Of a DNA stretch of 64,000 nt, positions 1 to 12,216 are shown one piece after another. How positions within the stretch are numbered: position 1 is the first letter of the stretch; each line of letters begins with the position of its first letter. The notes under the pieces were generated by a model. The model saw only the letters and a list, made by a program, of their open reading frames with translations. It searched no databases and was not told the DNA's origin. The stretch comes from Batkoa obscura. Taxonomy: Eukaryota; Entomophthoromycota; Entomophthoromycetes; Entomophthorales; Batkoaceae. The stretch spans positions 744,001 to 808,000 of the forward strand of contig JASVEC010000004.1 of NCBI GenBank assembly GCA_030770535.1. The letters run 5' to 3'. The position numbers and the translations under genes were made by a program.

Positions 1-403
1 TATATATATAATTTTGATTAACTACCTGTTTAAAAGACTTTTTTAAATAAAGTTTAAACTATATGAAAATTAAATAAAAGCTATTATATAAAATAATAAA
101 CTTAAAACTTTTTGAAAAATTTATGTTTTTAATAAAAAAGTTAAACCTGAAAATATTAAAAATAAAAACAAAAATTAAATATGAATAATAATCAAAATAC
201 TAAAAAAAGGATAAAGTTAATAAAAAAGTGATTATATCATAAAATAAAAGTAAAAATAAAAATATCTTAAACTAAAACTTTTAAATATTAAAAAAAACTG
301 GTATGCTCCTTAAGAAAAGTGATAAAAACTAATGTTTATGTTATAAGCTGATATTTACAAAAGCAAAAAATTATTTTTCATTTACTTTTTATAAAATAAT
401 CAA

Positions 404-978
404 TATGGGGGTGTTTTTTTTGGTTTCATTCCTTTGTGAAATATTGCTTTATTTAGCTCTCGGATTGATTATAACGCAACAATCACTTAAGTTGCTGTGT
501 TCTCAAGTTCAAATACAATCAAGTCAGAGTCCCTTATTTTGATTTGCTGCGAGAATTTATAACTTCATATTGCAAGGAATAACATCCTCTCGTATTAATA
601 TCCATATTTATTGGAGTATAAAAGAGATTCTTCAATATGATAACTCCAGGCTTTTTTAATTGGATTACTCCCTGATAACGTATCATTAATAAAGTCACTA
701 AGTCTTTCTGACAACATCTGATATAGATTTTATAGTAGTATCTTCCATTGTATTTGTTTTACATAATTTGTAGCTTACTACATACTATTTCTATTAAGTT
801 AAGTCTACCTTAGTTACATAAACTAAGACCCTTCGACTCAAGGCAAGTTAATTAAGCAAGAGTAGCTTTTAACTTCGACCACTGAGTATCAACTTTCACA
901 CCTTTTTACATTTTTTAAGCGCTATTTGAGTGGAAAAATTGTTAGTAAAATTCTTAAACAAAAAAATACATCCCCATA
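404..978 (-). mobile_element. MITE-like element, copy 1, interrupted by an LTR-like insertion
   Basis: The two halves (404-435 and 901-978) read together as one ~105-bp element in the orientation GGTTTCATT... to ...GTTAGTAAAATTCTTAAAC, with ends TATGGGGGTG and CATCCCCATA. The interior is occupied by the 465-bp LTR-like sequence, flanked on both sides by CCTTT. The element was therefore present before the LTR inserted. Confidence 0.85.
436..900 (-). mobile_element. Solo-LTR-like fossil, copy 1
   Basis: A 465-bp repeat that, read on the minus strand, runs from TGTGAAAG to ATATTTCAC. It is flanked by the 5-bp direct repeat CCTTT (431-435 and 901-905). On the minus strand it has an AATAAA-like signal near the 3' end, as LTRs do. 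It is closely similar to the copy at 25684-26146. No internal retroelement genes lie next to it, so it looks like a solo LTR. Family cannot be set without a full-length copy. The intact target repeat and close match to copy 2 suggest a fairly young age. Confidence 0.6.
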
Positions 979-1702
979 TAAGCCAAGCTATTTAACTATA
1001 TAAAAGTTAATAATAAAATTGATATTGTTTTAAAAAACGTTTACTAGCACATTTTTGCTTTATTAAGCTTAAAAATAAACAAAATAAAAAACAAAATAAT
1101 CATTTTTATACAATATAAAGCGGCTTTTATTATATAAAAATAACTAAAATTGGCTTTTTAAACGAATATAAGTTTTAGGGGACTAATCTTATGTTCCATC
1201 ATGGGTATAGTAACACCTTAGTATTTTTACTAACTAATGATATCATTGTATTGATATTTTAAACATCCTAATGGTTTGTTATTGAGAATTTTGATTTGTT
1301 TTTTTAATAGTTGGACTAGTAATAATATAGTAAATAAAAATGAATATAACTTTAAGCACTTTCCATAGAATTATCGTTTTATTACTATTATTCATATAAT
1401 CGATTTTTATATTAATAAAAAGAAAAATTCATTAAATTCACTATGTATTTACTTAATTTAGTAATTCATTTCAATGTTCTATTACAATAATAAATTGAAT
1501 TAATTATCTTGAGAAGTAGCTGTAACACCGAAACTAGATAATTTTAAGCCAATAGCTATCAACAGAAGATCACATTTTAATTTTTGTATAATAATTAAGT
1601 CTTTTAAAAATTAAAAATTAAATTTTATATCACAAGTTTCTTTTTTCTTTATTATTTAATTCTGTCTTCACTCATTTTCAATTAATCAAAAATAATATAA
1701 CA

Positions 1703-2838
1703 ATGTTATCCAGTCCTAGAGAACCAATCTACTATCGTAAAAGTGAACCTAATTTTTCATCTTTACCAAAATTACCTTATAGACCTAATAATTATATACA
1801 AGAATTAAAATGTATTAAAACTATTTTACATCAACATAGAGAGAAAGGAAATAATCGAAATATTAAGTTAATGAATAAAAATTCTTTGGATGGCAAGTTG
1901 GAACAGGTAAACAGTTTTTTTTAAAGCAGAGGAGGAGATTGAGATTTTAATAGCTGGTTTTTAGATACAAGAGAATGCAGTGGAAGAAAGTAATGAATTG
2001 ATAAAAAGTGAAATAACATTAAATTTTATACCAAATACAACTAATACGCCAGTAAGTTTTTATAAATAATTAAAAATAGTTACTTTAATTATTCATTTCA
2101 ATCTTCTATTTTATAGAAAGAATTAAAATTTTGGCGGGATACCGTACCTAAAGAGCTAGTAGATTCATTAACGAAAAACGAACGTTTAAGACAAGAATGT
2201 ATTTATGAAACTATTTATACCGAAAGAGAATTCATAAAAACATTAACATTAATAGATAAAGTAAATATTTATCTTCAATTAGAATTAAATAGAAATTAAA
2301 TGAATTTTTTCTTATTTAGGCCATTATTAAACCGATTAAACTCATTGGTCTCTTTAATGATGAAGAATTTGAAACCTTGAAACTATTCTTATTTCACAAC
2401 TACAAAAAAATTCTAGAAATCAGTGAAACATTATATGATAAACTTCTATATATTCAATCACACCATCCAATTGTTGAAAATATAGCTCCAGCCTTTAGTG
2501 AATGGGTTGGGGAATTAGAACATTTTGCTTATTACGGAGCTCATTTACCTTTAGCTCAACGATTCTTAGAAACTCGAAAATCGTATCATCCTGAATTTGC
2601 TAAATTTGTCAACGAAATGACTAGTAATTCTAGTACTAATTATCTTCCAATGTTGAGTTTTATGAATGCTCCAACGACTAGATTGGCGAGGATGATTCTG
2701 TTATTGAATAGTATTAAAAAATATAGTCGAGAAGATAGTAAAGATTTTGAAATGATACCTATTATTGTTGATATTGTTAGTAAGCATTTAAATGTTGTGG
2801 ATAAAAGTGTGGTTAATGAAGCAAGTTTAGAGTTTTAA
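1703..2838 (+). CDS. Minimal RhoGEF (DH-domain protein), Rom1/Rom2-like
   Basis: Four exons: 1703-1906, 1965-2051, 2117-2260 and 2320-2838, about 317 residues. The Dbl-homology domain starts near residue 110 with a Rom-like signature (RQECIYETIYTEREF). It continues to the end with the conserved helices, including an SFMNAPTTRLARMILLLNSI stretch where other DH domains have the PxQRxxRYxLLL core. It should act as a GDP-GTP exchange factor for a Rho1-type GTPase at the cortex. Unlike yeast Rom2 (over 1,300 residues, DH-PH-CNH), this protein ends just after the DH domain, and I find no PH or citron-homology exon downstream before the next gene. The start is the first ATG, preceded by an A-rich leader. 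It lies head-to-tail with the tomosyn homologue. Confidence 0.8.
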
Positions 2839-3108
2839 TAAGGATAGAAGAGGAGATGAAAACTTTTTGGACATTTTTTTCTTTTGTGTTATCTTTTATG
2901 ATGTCAGTTTGATATTTGGATTATTAATAAAGTTTTAATTATTATTTTTATATTTAATTAAGTTTGAATTTAATATTGTATGGTTTTTAAGTTCTAATAA
3001 ATTTTTGGTGCTTTGTTATGTCGTATTACTGTTATTATTCATGACTTGATTCGAATAAGGTATGAATCTAAAAATGATTAAGGTTATATAATACATTGTT
3101 AAAAAATA

Positions 3109-3147
<39 letters not shown>

Positions 3148-3684
3148 AAACTTTTAACTAGAAACTTATTATAAAGTATATTTTTGAAAACAAGTGATAA
3201 AAAACAAATGAAATCAACACATTGACGTTGCAAAGAATCAAAAAATTGCAAAGCTACTTAAAATTACCATATATGCAATAACCACATTGAGTAATACAGA
3301 TATTGTAACTCTTTTGTGGCTTAGTTAACTACTCATTTAAAAGGAAAATTTATAGTACAATTGTGTTAATTACAAGGATTAATTATTAATAAAATTAGGT
3401 AAATAAAAAATTTGATTATAAAAATTATCACTAAAAAAGTAGTAAAAGAATTGCAACAGTTATAAAAGATAGAACTTCTCAGTTTGAATTTTTAATTTAT
3501 AAACTTCTAATCTTGTTCTTTAAAACTAATTCAGTCCATTACTTTAAAAAAAAAAGACGGATAAATTTTATCAACCACGATTTTTAAGTTCTTTATTTAA
3601 TGACTGTTCAGTTTGGATTTCAATAACATCGGTCTTTTCAATACAATAAGGATAGAACATAATACAATCAATTTACGACATAAA
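2839..3684. other. Intergenic, with a short AAT microsatellite
   Basis: No gene is supported. It contains an (AAT)n run near 3108-3141 and a presumed 3' UTR/promoter boundary between the RhoGEF and tomosyn genes. Confidence 0.5.
3108..3141. repeat. (AAT)n microsatellite
   Basis: About ten uninterrupted AAT units in intergenic DNA. Confidence 0.8.
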
Positions 3685-6600
3685 ATGGAATCTAAAGACG
3701 ATAATATAGATAAACCAAAATCCGATGGCAGTGGAGGTTTCTTGAATAGTTTATTGTTTTTAAACAATTTGAGAAAAAATAGTCAAAAAGAAAAGAAAAA
3801 AGTTATAACAAAAAATTTTGAATTAATTGAGGTAAGTTAAAAAAAGATTTCATTTCCTTAATATTAAAAAAGATACTAATACTAATATTAATGATAACCC
3901 TTATTAGTTAGCAAGTTATGGTTTTCCTGGTATAGCTAATTGTTATTCTTATTGTCCAATCCAAAAATTATTAGCTATAGGTAACTATTAATTGTTCTCC
4001 TTAATTTAGCCCCTTGAAAACTTAATTTCTTCCTATTAGGTACTTCCACAGGTAGGGTAGTGATCCTTGGCAATTCTGGCATTGCTTTACGTTTAAACAT
4101 TACTTTAAAACATGGTATAACGGAAATATTATTCTTATCAAATTTGCCATTAGTTATCTGTATAACTCAATTAAATGAAGTTATATTATTAGATATTATT
4201 AATATAACAATTAATAAGATTTATCATTGTAATCAAAACATTACTTGTATTGAAACATATCCAGATTCTAAATGGTTGTTGATCGGTACCGATAAAGGAG
4301 AAATTCAATTATTAGATTTAGTTTATGGTGTTTTATCAGAACATAAATTACATTGTTTGGAGAATAGTATTCGATTTTTGAAGATTCATCCAGTTAGTTA
4401 TACAAGTTTATTAGCTGCCTCGGAAACTGGAGAAATTTGTTTAATTAATTTAAAAACTGGAAAATTAATTTTAAATTTTTTATTAAATGAAATATATTCT
4501 ATCGAACAATCAATAATTTTAACTTCAATTTGTTGGAATCCAAAAGGAGATTATTTTGTAGCAGGATATAATAACGGTTGGTTAATATTTTGGGATCCAA
4601 TGAATAATAAAGAAGCAATTTGTACAAGAACAATAGAAAGTGAAACTATAGATATTGCTTTAGAATTAGCTCTACCTGAAGAAAGAGAATCTATCATTAG
4701 TTTGCAGTGGTGTCAATTTAATAACACGGATGAGAGCTTTCTTTATATAATTGGTGGTAATGATATTGGACAAGAAAATAATTTAACTATATTGAAATTT
4801 ATACTAAATGATATAAAATCATCAATTAATAAAGAATCGATATCAATTACACAAGAACCATTAAAAAAAAGTACAATGATGCCATTATCCTCCCCTTGGA
4901 ATGGTGGTTTATTAAATCCCAAAGCCATTATTTGTTTATCTAAAAAAGGCAATTTATACAGTTATAATTTAATTGGAGAAAGTATTCAATTACATTTATT
5001 GTTACAATGGCTAAGTTTTGATATTCAACATTCTAAATTAATTTCTCAATGTTCACCTATTATTTATAATGCTATAATAGCTCATGAAACTTCATTTAAT
5101 CCTCAATTGATTAATAATAATAATAATGATATAAATAATAATAATAATAATGATATGAATAATAACATAAACTTAAATTTTGAACTAGAAGGTGGAATTT
5201 TATTACCTAAACAAGTAGATCATTTTTTTTATGATTTTTTATTAACTTCCCATCAAGATGGAGCAGTTAGATTATGGGATTCATCAACTAATGTATTAGC
5301 ACCTATTAATCATTTAACTATTTGGCCAAATAAACTTAAAGGTCATGAAAATAGCCAATTAACTGGTTTAAATTTAGATGCTAATACAGGCCATTTGATT
5401 GCTACTTTAAATCATAATTCTATTTTAGTTTATCAATTTTGTCATCGTTCCAAATGTCATATTCATACTCCTGAATCTTCTCAATCTTCTTCTCCTAATT
5501 ATAAAGATTTTAATGAAAATAATGAATCAAATGAGGAACAGAAAGATATAGAAGAAAAAATAATAGAAGGAGAAGGAATGAAAGTAAACAATGATATTGA
5601 ATATAATCCAAGAATTCAAGATAGAGAAGATATTTATATTTATAATATGAGGCAAATTCAACAAATAGATAAAAATATCTATCCGTCCTTTGAATTATTG
5701 GGCCATCGTGGTAATATTGCTTATTCAGTTTTAAAAAATGGATTGTAAGTATTTAATATTGTATAAATTTTATTAATGAATATAATTTATTTATTATTCT
5801 TTTATTTTTAGTTTAATTGTTAGTGATACTTATGGTGGTTTTTCAATTACAGAAATTCAATTAAAAAAATTAATTTACTTTGAAAGAGGTAAAAGATTTT
5901 ATTTTTTAAAATACTAGGTTGATATTAATTTTATTATTTAGAAATTCAACCTATTGTTGTTACCAAATTTTCTACCATGTTACCAAACTCTAATCAACAA
6001 AAAGATCATTGTAGTTCAATTGAATTTATATCTCAAATGGATATTAAAACTAATTTAAATGGTAATATTAATATTAATATTAATATTAATAGTAATATTA
6101 ATACTTTTATAATTAGAACTTAAAATCTTAGGAATTACAAATAATTATAATATATATATGGTTACTTTAGATTTAAAAGACAATAATCGAAAGATATCTA
6201 AAGGAAAAATCTTTACATATAATGAGATAGATCAAACTCCAACATATATTTCTTTTTATAGTAAACAAGTTGAAAGTATACTCCCCACTTCTATTGATAT
6301 GAAATCACCAGAACAACAAGAGCCAAAAGAAATATTAGAAGAAAAAGAAAATGAAGAAAATAAAGAGAATTTAAGTAAAAAGCCAACATGGAAAGGGCTA
6401 AAAGATATTAATAATGCTGCTAATCGATTAACTAAAAAATTTACTATTACTGGTAATGGTAAAAAGAAAAGTAAAGATTCCATGTTAGCAAAAATTGTAT
6501 CGAGGAAATCAAGTGTACAAAGTATTAAAGAAGATAAAAAAAATGAAAATGAATTGATAGAGGAAAAAGAACAAGTAGGGGATTTGGAAAAGAAGATTGA

Positions 6601-8026
6601 AAATGAAAATCAAACTTTAATGAATGGTGGTTTAATATCTGAAAAAGATAATTCATCATCTCCTTCCCCTGCTCTTTCATTGGACACTAAAAGTAAGCAA
6701 AATAGTAAAGAAATTTCATCTGTCCCCTCCTCACCAGTAGAGAATAAACCTAAACAAATGAGTAAAGATAAGAATAATAAAGAAATTTCAACTTCACCTT
6801 CCTCCCCAGCCGAGAATAAAATCAAAACCTTAAGTAAAGATGGATTAGATCCCAATGATTATTCCATTATATGTTTTGAAACTAAAATCATTGTTCATAA
6901 ACATAAAGATAAAAAAGTATTGAATAAAGTTACGGTGGAAGAGGATAGAGGTAAAATTTTAACAGCTAAATATGTTAGAAATCATGGTAAGTTAGGAGTT
7001 TTTTTATTATGGAAAATGAGTTTATTAACGTTATTGAAATTTTTAGAGAATGATATTTTAGTATGCTTAACTTCAAGAGGTTTTGTAGATGTTTATGATT
7101 TACCTGAATTGAATTTTATTCATAAAACAGAAATTCCATTATCTGAAACTTATAAGTAAATTAAATTTTATTTTAATAATAATAATAATAATAATTTTTA
7201 ATATTTAGTCTTAATCAATGTACTATTACTCCTGATGGTCGAATATTTGTAAATATTAATCCATTTGAATTGAAGCAGTATTGTTTATATGAAGATCATG
7301 ATGCGTAAGGATAATTTTTTTAAAATATAAATTTAAAACTCAATAACTAATATTAAAAATAATTAGTTTAAGTAGTCCCTTATGTTCCAAAATTCAATTA
7401 TATGATCCAACCAAATTCTGTCCCGAATTACCAATTGAAGAGATACCTTGGTATTCTCTAGCTTTTAATAGAGTAACAAAAGATACAATTATAAAAATTT
7501 GTAAGTTTTAAATTGATTTATTATTATTAAATTTAATAACTAACCAGTTAATTAATTTCCTTTTTATTTCAATCCACTTTTAGTTGAACGCCATCGATCT
7601 ACTGATGCTAAACCCATTGATCGAACAAAAAGTAATCGCTATGTAAGAATACGGAAGTATTCGGATGCAGCTCATAATTGCCCACTCATTTGTGGAGTCC
7701 ATTCCATTGGTGCTAGTCAACCTAATATTCATTCCTCTAAAACATCTATGAAATCACAATTAAGTGAAAATAATAATGATCTTATCAACTCCAGTTCCAA
7801 TTCTAAATCAGTAATAGATCCTAATAGTCCAATTGATAAAGAAAAACCAAAGAGTGGATTAGCTGCCATGTTATCTCAAACTACAGATAAACTAAAGGAG
7901 AGGGAAGATAAATTAAGTAATATTGAAGAAGCTATGAAAGACACAAGTGAGGCTTCAAAAGATTTTTTAAATCAAATTAAAGCTTATAATCAAAGACAAG
8001 CGAATAAAAAATGGTATCAATTGTAG
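3685..8026 (+). CDS. Tomosyn / Sro7 / Lgl-family protein with C-terminal R-SNARE motif
   Basis: Nine exons: 3685-3831, 3908-3980, 4040-5744, 5812-5888, 5942-6061, 6132-7155, 7209-7304, 7367-7500 and 7584-8026. They join in phase to about 1,272 residues. The N-terminal part carries the Lgl start motif (ASYGFPG...KLLAIGTSTG) and successive WD40-like blades. A low-complexity Asn-rich and Lys/Glu/Ser-rich loop interrupts the propeller near 5107-5175 and 6300-6860. The last ~60 residues form an R-SNARE-like coiled coil with an Arg at the likely zero layer (KLKEREDKLSNIE), ending in KKWYQL. This closely matches the KKWYQF end of animal tomosyn. Family role: binds exocyst and t-SNAREs to control vesicle fusion. 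The ATG at 3685 is the first in frame. It is convergent with Sec10. Confidence 0.88.
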
Positions 8027-8218
8027 AAAAAGAAGAATGACGAGGAAAGATAAGATAAGTGTATGTTTTAATGAGTTTATAAATTTGAAATTTAAAATTT
8101 AAAATGAGATTGTTTTTAGTATTTGTTAAATTAAAATTTGTATGTCACAGTTTTTATAATAAACTTTGTTATTAATTTGATACAATTATTAAGTTATTTA
8201 ATTTACAATTGTCAACTA

Positions 8219-8290
8219 TTTTATTGTAATAAAGATAAAAGCTTCTATTTTCTATTTTATTGTAATAAAGATAAAAGCTTCTATTTTCTG
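8219..8290. repeat. 36-bp tandem duplication
   Basis: Two adjacent 36-bp copies of a unit starting TTTTATTGTAATAAAG, differing only at the last base. They lie between the convergent tomosyn and Sec10 genes. Confidence 0.9.
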
Positions 8291-8507
8291 TTTTATTTTA
8301 TAATTGCCTTTAACTTTTTTTAAATTAGTATCTTCTTATTTCATTTGGGTAAAAAAAACTTAATATTTAAACTATCTTATTATTTTAATTTAATGATATT
8401 ATCTTTGAAACCTAATGCATAGTTTATAAATTTGAATTAGAAACACTTTTAAATATTAAATTTAATACTAAAGTAGCATCATCTCTCATTCCATCCCCAA
8501 ACTTAAC

Positions 8508-11500
8508 TTATTTAGGTGAAGGTGCATTAAAAGTCAGCCCAGAAATCCCAAGCGATGATGACGACCCCCCAAGTGAAGGCATAGGACCAATGGAAGCGGT
8601 AGCAGTCACATAATGCATATTATTATCATCTAGAGAGTTACCATTCGAAATTGGTCTTGTCTTATTTTCAATTTGTAAATTAAAATCCTCTCGACGAATG
8701 CCTAATAACCTTGGTAAATCGGCCTCAAAAAAATCTTGTCGACATTTTAAATAAGGATAAATGGAAGAAATATCCAAATTAGCTAACATACCACTACGAA
8801 GCAAAGAGGGGATGCTGGCTGGATTATCCATAAATAATAAGTCGGCAATCTCTTTTAAAATCTCAAACCGAGAGGTGAGTTCTTCCACTTTAAGATCTCG
8901 GATAAGACCTTGATATTGAGAAATATCTAAAAATAATAACATACCACCATTAGGAGATACAGTAAATTTTTTAAAATGTTCTAATAATAAACTAAAAAAA
9001 TAAATAAAAATATAGATTAATATAATTTCATTTCAATTTTAGAAAAAATTCATTACCTATGGACCCCCGTGCCCAATTCCACATAATATGATTTTAAATT
9101 AGCACCTTCAAAATGAAGTTTCGCTGCTTGAAATACTTTTTTTAACACATCCACACATTTTCGACAAGTTTCTGTTGGCATTGAAAGCATTTCTAAATCC
9201 ACTGCATCTTCCGGTATTTTATAAGTTAATCGATTTTGTGAATTTAGGGTGACAGAGATCCATTTTAAAATTTGGGAAGTTTCTTCATGAAGTATATTAT
9301 TGATGGAATTTTCCAATATAGACATTAATGAATTTTTTTTAACTACTACTTCTCGATAAGAGGGTGGAGATGAGGACACAAGAGGTAAAACTGAAAATTC
9401 AAAATGTTTTTGAATTAATTGCATAATATGATTAATTTGTTCCGCTAATTCAAATGAATGCTTTGTTTCTTCTATATTAAATTGTCGATAATCTCGATGT
9501 TGAATTTCATTTAAAGATCGATGAAGTATACTTTCCAAAAACTTTCCGCTTAAAAAATCAATTAAAATAGCAAATAATTTATTCGAATAACTATGTAAGT
9601 CTGATGCTGGTGCTAGCTCTGCACATCGTCCCATTGCTTCTCCGTGAATATTCAATATATTAATAACAATATCAATTAATCCAATGGTTGATGAATTATC
9701 TATGTTCCCATTTTTTCCATTAAAATTTTCTTCATTATTATTATATCCAAGATTACTTTGATGATTTAAGTTTTGTATTCCAGAGATAGGTGAACTAGAA
9801 TTAGAATTCACCATATCTGCTGCTTTAGCTAATCTAGCAAACATACTAGGTTTGACTTGAGCTTTATTATTTTCAATTGATTTAGATCTTTTTAAAAAAT
9901 AAGGTTCAATTAACGTTGGTAATATATTTTTAATATAGTTTTGTTCTAATTCTAAATACCCTTTGGGCACAAAAAATTCTTCTAACCATCTTTCAGCTGT
10001 ATTAGATACTTCTGTATATCCTCTATCTAATGGTATCCCTATATCTGCATTATAGTTACTATTATTAATACTTTCAATTCCATATGTTGAATTTCGATCT
10101 TCTTTTTTATTTGTCGTTCGATTCTTTCTTTGCAAATAGGGATAAATAAAATGACGATCAAATTGTTTTAAATCGGATACTAAATTAGCTGTACATGAAT
10201 GAGTACTTGATAATGTTCTTAAATAAGCTAATGGAGATTTTTGTTCTGCTTTATCAAGTAGTCCTTCTAAATATTGATCAATCTATAATTTAATTTAATT
10301 AAAATATTATTATTGAAATACTATTATTTTGTTAATATTAATTAATAATTACCGATTGATTAAATATTCTTTCTAAAAATTGTCGAATAACAAACAAAGC
10401 ATTTGGAAATACTTTAGAAATAATATCCCATTCTTTAGCAACTACACCACGAACTTCGCTATATAATTTAACCATCCATGGGTCCGGTGGTGGTGGTGGA
10501 CATTTGGGGTTGTTAATTTGGGATTGTTGACTATTAAATTAATTGTTATGTTATTATTGTTGTTGAGATTCTCTTCTAAAATGAGACTTACGTTTCTAAA
10601 GAATGTTTGGCCAATTCAATTGAAGATTCTCTTAATTTTCTTTGAGACATAAAAAATTCATGTTGATTAATATATGCTTGCATACATGAATTTCCGCCAT
10701 TAAAATCGAGTAACGTTTTAGAACATGACTAATTATTATTGATATAAATTCATTATTTCTATTTATAATTATACTTACTGCCATTGTAGAAATATCCCCG
10801 TTGGTATAAGCTTGATCAAAGGTTTCTAATAGATCTTGTTCTAAATTTTCATTATACTTTTCAATTGTAATTCTAGTCTATTTTAAACATATTAGTTAAT
10901 AAATTCATTTACTTTTATCTCATTGAAAGTCCAAGAATTTAAATTTTTAAATAAGAGCTTACCTTTTCCATCCCTGGAAAATCAATTTCTTTGGATATGT
11001 TACTTAACTTTCTTGCAATTATAGCTGCCTTTAATTAAAAATATCAATTATCATGTCAATTTTGAGGATTTGTTTTAAAATTTAAACATTATTATGAAAT
11101 GACCTCTGTTATTTTTAAAGTCAAATTTAATACTATTTCCATTAAATATTGCTTCTACCAAAAAACAATCATAACTTACCTTATACTGGCCATCAGGACC
11201 TTGAACGGATCTCATTTCTTCCAATTGATTACATTGTCCATGTTGACTAAACTCAAGAAAAAAACTAAATAAATCTCTAGCTTGTAATAATCTTGATCTC
11301 TGTTTATCAATCGATTCCAACTGCTGACCGATCCTAATAGCTGTATTCCCTACTTCTCCAATTTGACTTTCTAGGGATTTACTCGATACTTGAACCTCCT
11401 AATAAAGATTATTATTATTAGTTTTTTTTAGTTCGTTTTAGATCTGTTAATAGTTTTGTGATGGATTGACTTACTTTGAAAGAATTATTAAGATTAATAA

Positions 11501-11913
11501 GATGTTTATCATGTTCTTTTTCAGCTACTGAAGTAGCGGTTTCAAGTTCGGCAATTCGAGTTTTAACTGTGTTTTGTAATGTTTGTAAAGTATCTAAAGC
11601 ATATTCAAATTTTCTTATAAATGGTTTAGCGACAAACTCTTTGCCTTTTTATTCAAAAAAATGTTGTTGATTTAGTTTATTGATTAGAGAACATAATGAT
11701 ATACTTACTTTTATAATCTTTTCTAGCATCCGTTACAATTGTTGAAGATAAATCATCAATAAATTTTTTACTATCAACTTCGGACTAGTTAAAGAGTATT
11801 ATTAATTATTACCTTTTTATATATTGTTTTTTTTGGCTTACATAAAAATGTTCAATTGTTAATTTTTCCGAAATACTATTATCAATACTATGAATCGTTT
11901 GTGCTTGTTTCAT
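8508..11913 (-). CDS. SEC10: Exocyst complex component Sec10 (EXOC5)
   Basis: Ten exons in transcription order: 11913-11842, 11784-11709, 11644-11475, 11398-11180, 11028-10963, 10877-10779, 10728-10593, 10530-10353, 10282-9057 and 8991-8508, about 908 residues. The N-terminus (IEHFYSEVDSKKFI) is followed by coiled-coil helices. The C-terminal half has the Sec10 core, including VELGTGVH, then EHFKKFTVSPNGGMLLFLDI, LRSGMLANLD and YLKCRQDF, which match human EXOC5. It is a tether subunit linking secretory vesicles to the plasma membrane. A longish insert near 9700-9830 is Asn/Ser-rich. The tail after the Sec10 homology is a Gly/Ser-rich extension. It lies tail-to-tail with tomosyn (482 bp apart), a functionally related gene. 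Exon borders may be off by one base near 10600. Confidence 0.88.
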
Positions 11914-12170
11914 AGATAAAAAAGAAATTGGAATTTTTTGAATAAAATAAGCCACTATTTTAAGTGTTATTAAAATAGATAGTTGATTAAGTTGTAGTCA
12001 GAACTAAAATGGAAGTTTAGAAATTTCAAGATTTAGTATTTTTTTAATAATATATTACTATCTTTGTTTTAATAAAATTGTGTAAATTTAGTTATAGATA
12101 TGTTTAAATGTTAACTCTGGTTTATTTGTTATTATATCTCAAATTAAATTATGATTATTTTAATAATATA

Positions 12171-12216
12171 AATAATATAAAGATGTTTAAATTATTTTAA
12201 ACATCTTTATATTATT
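12171..12216. repeat. Perfect 21-bp inverted repeat with 4-nt loop
   Basis: The left arm AATAATATAAAGATGTTTAAA is followed by TTAT and then its exact reverse complement. It lies 258 bp upstream of the Sec10 start. It could be a hairpin in DNA or RNA; no gene was found around it. Confidence 0.85.

Larger units (their letters stand above)
1..1702. other. Repeat-bearing intergenic region
   Basis: No coding region is supported here. It holds one short inverted-repeat element (404-978) split by a solo-LTR-like fossil (436-900). The rest is simple AT-rich DNA, and 1500-1702 is presumably the promoter and leader of the RhoGEF gene. Confidence 0.6.

Noticed and set aside
8138-8323. 61-codon plus-strand frame over the 36-bp tandem repeat
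   Set aside because: Lies in the convergent 3' flank, and its open frame is produced by the repeat and T-rich sequence.
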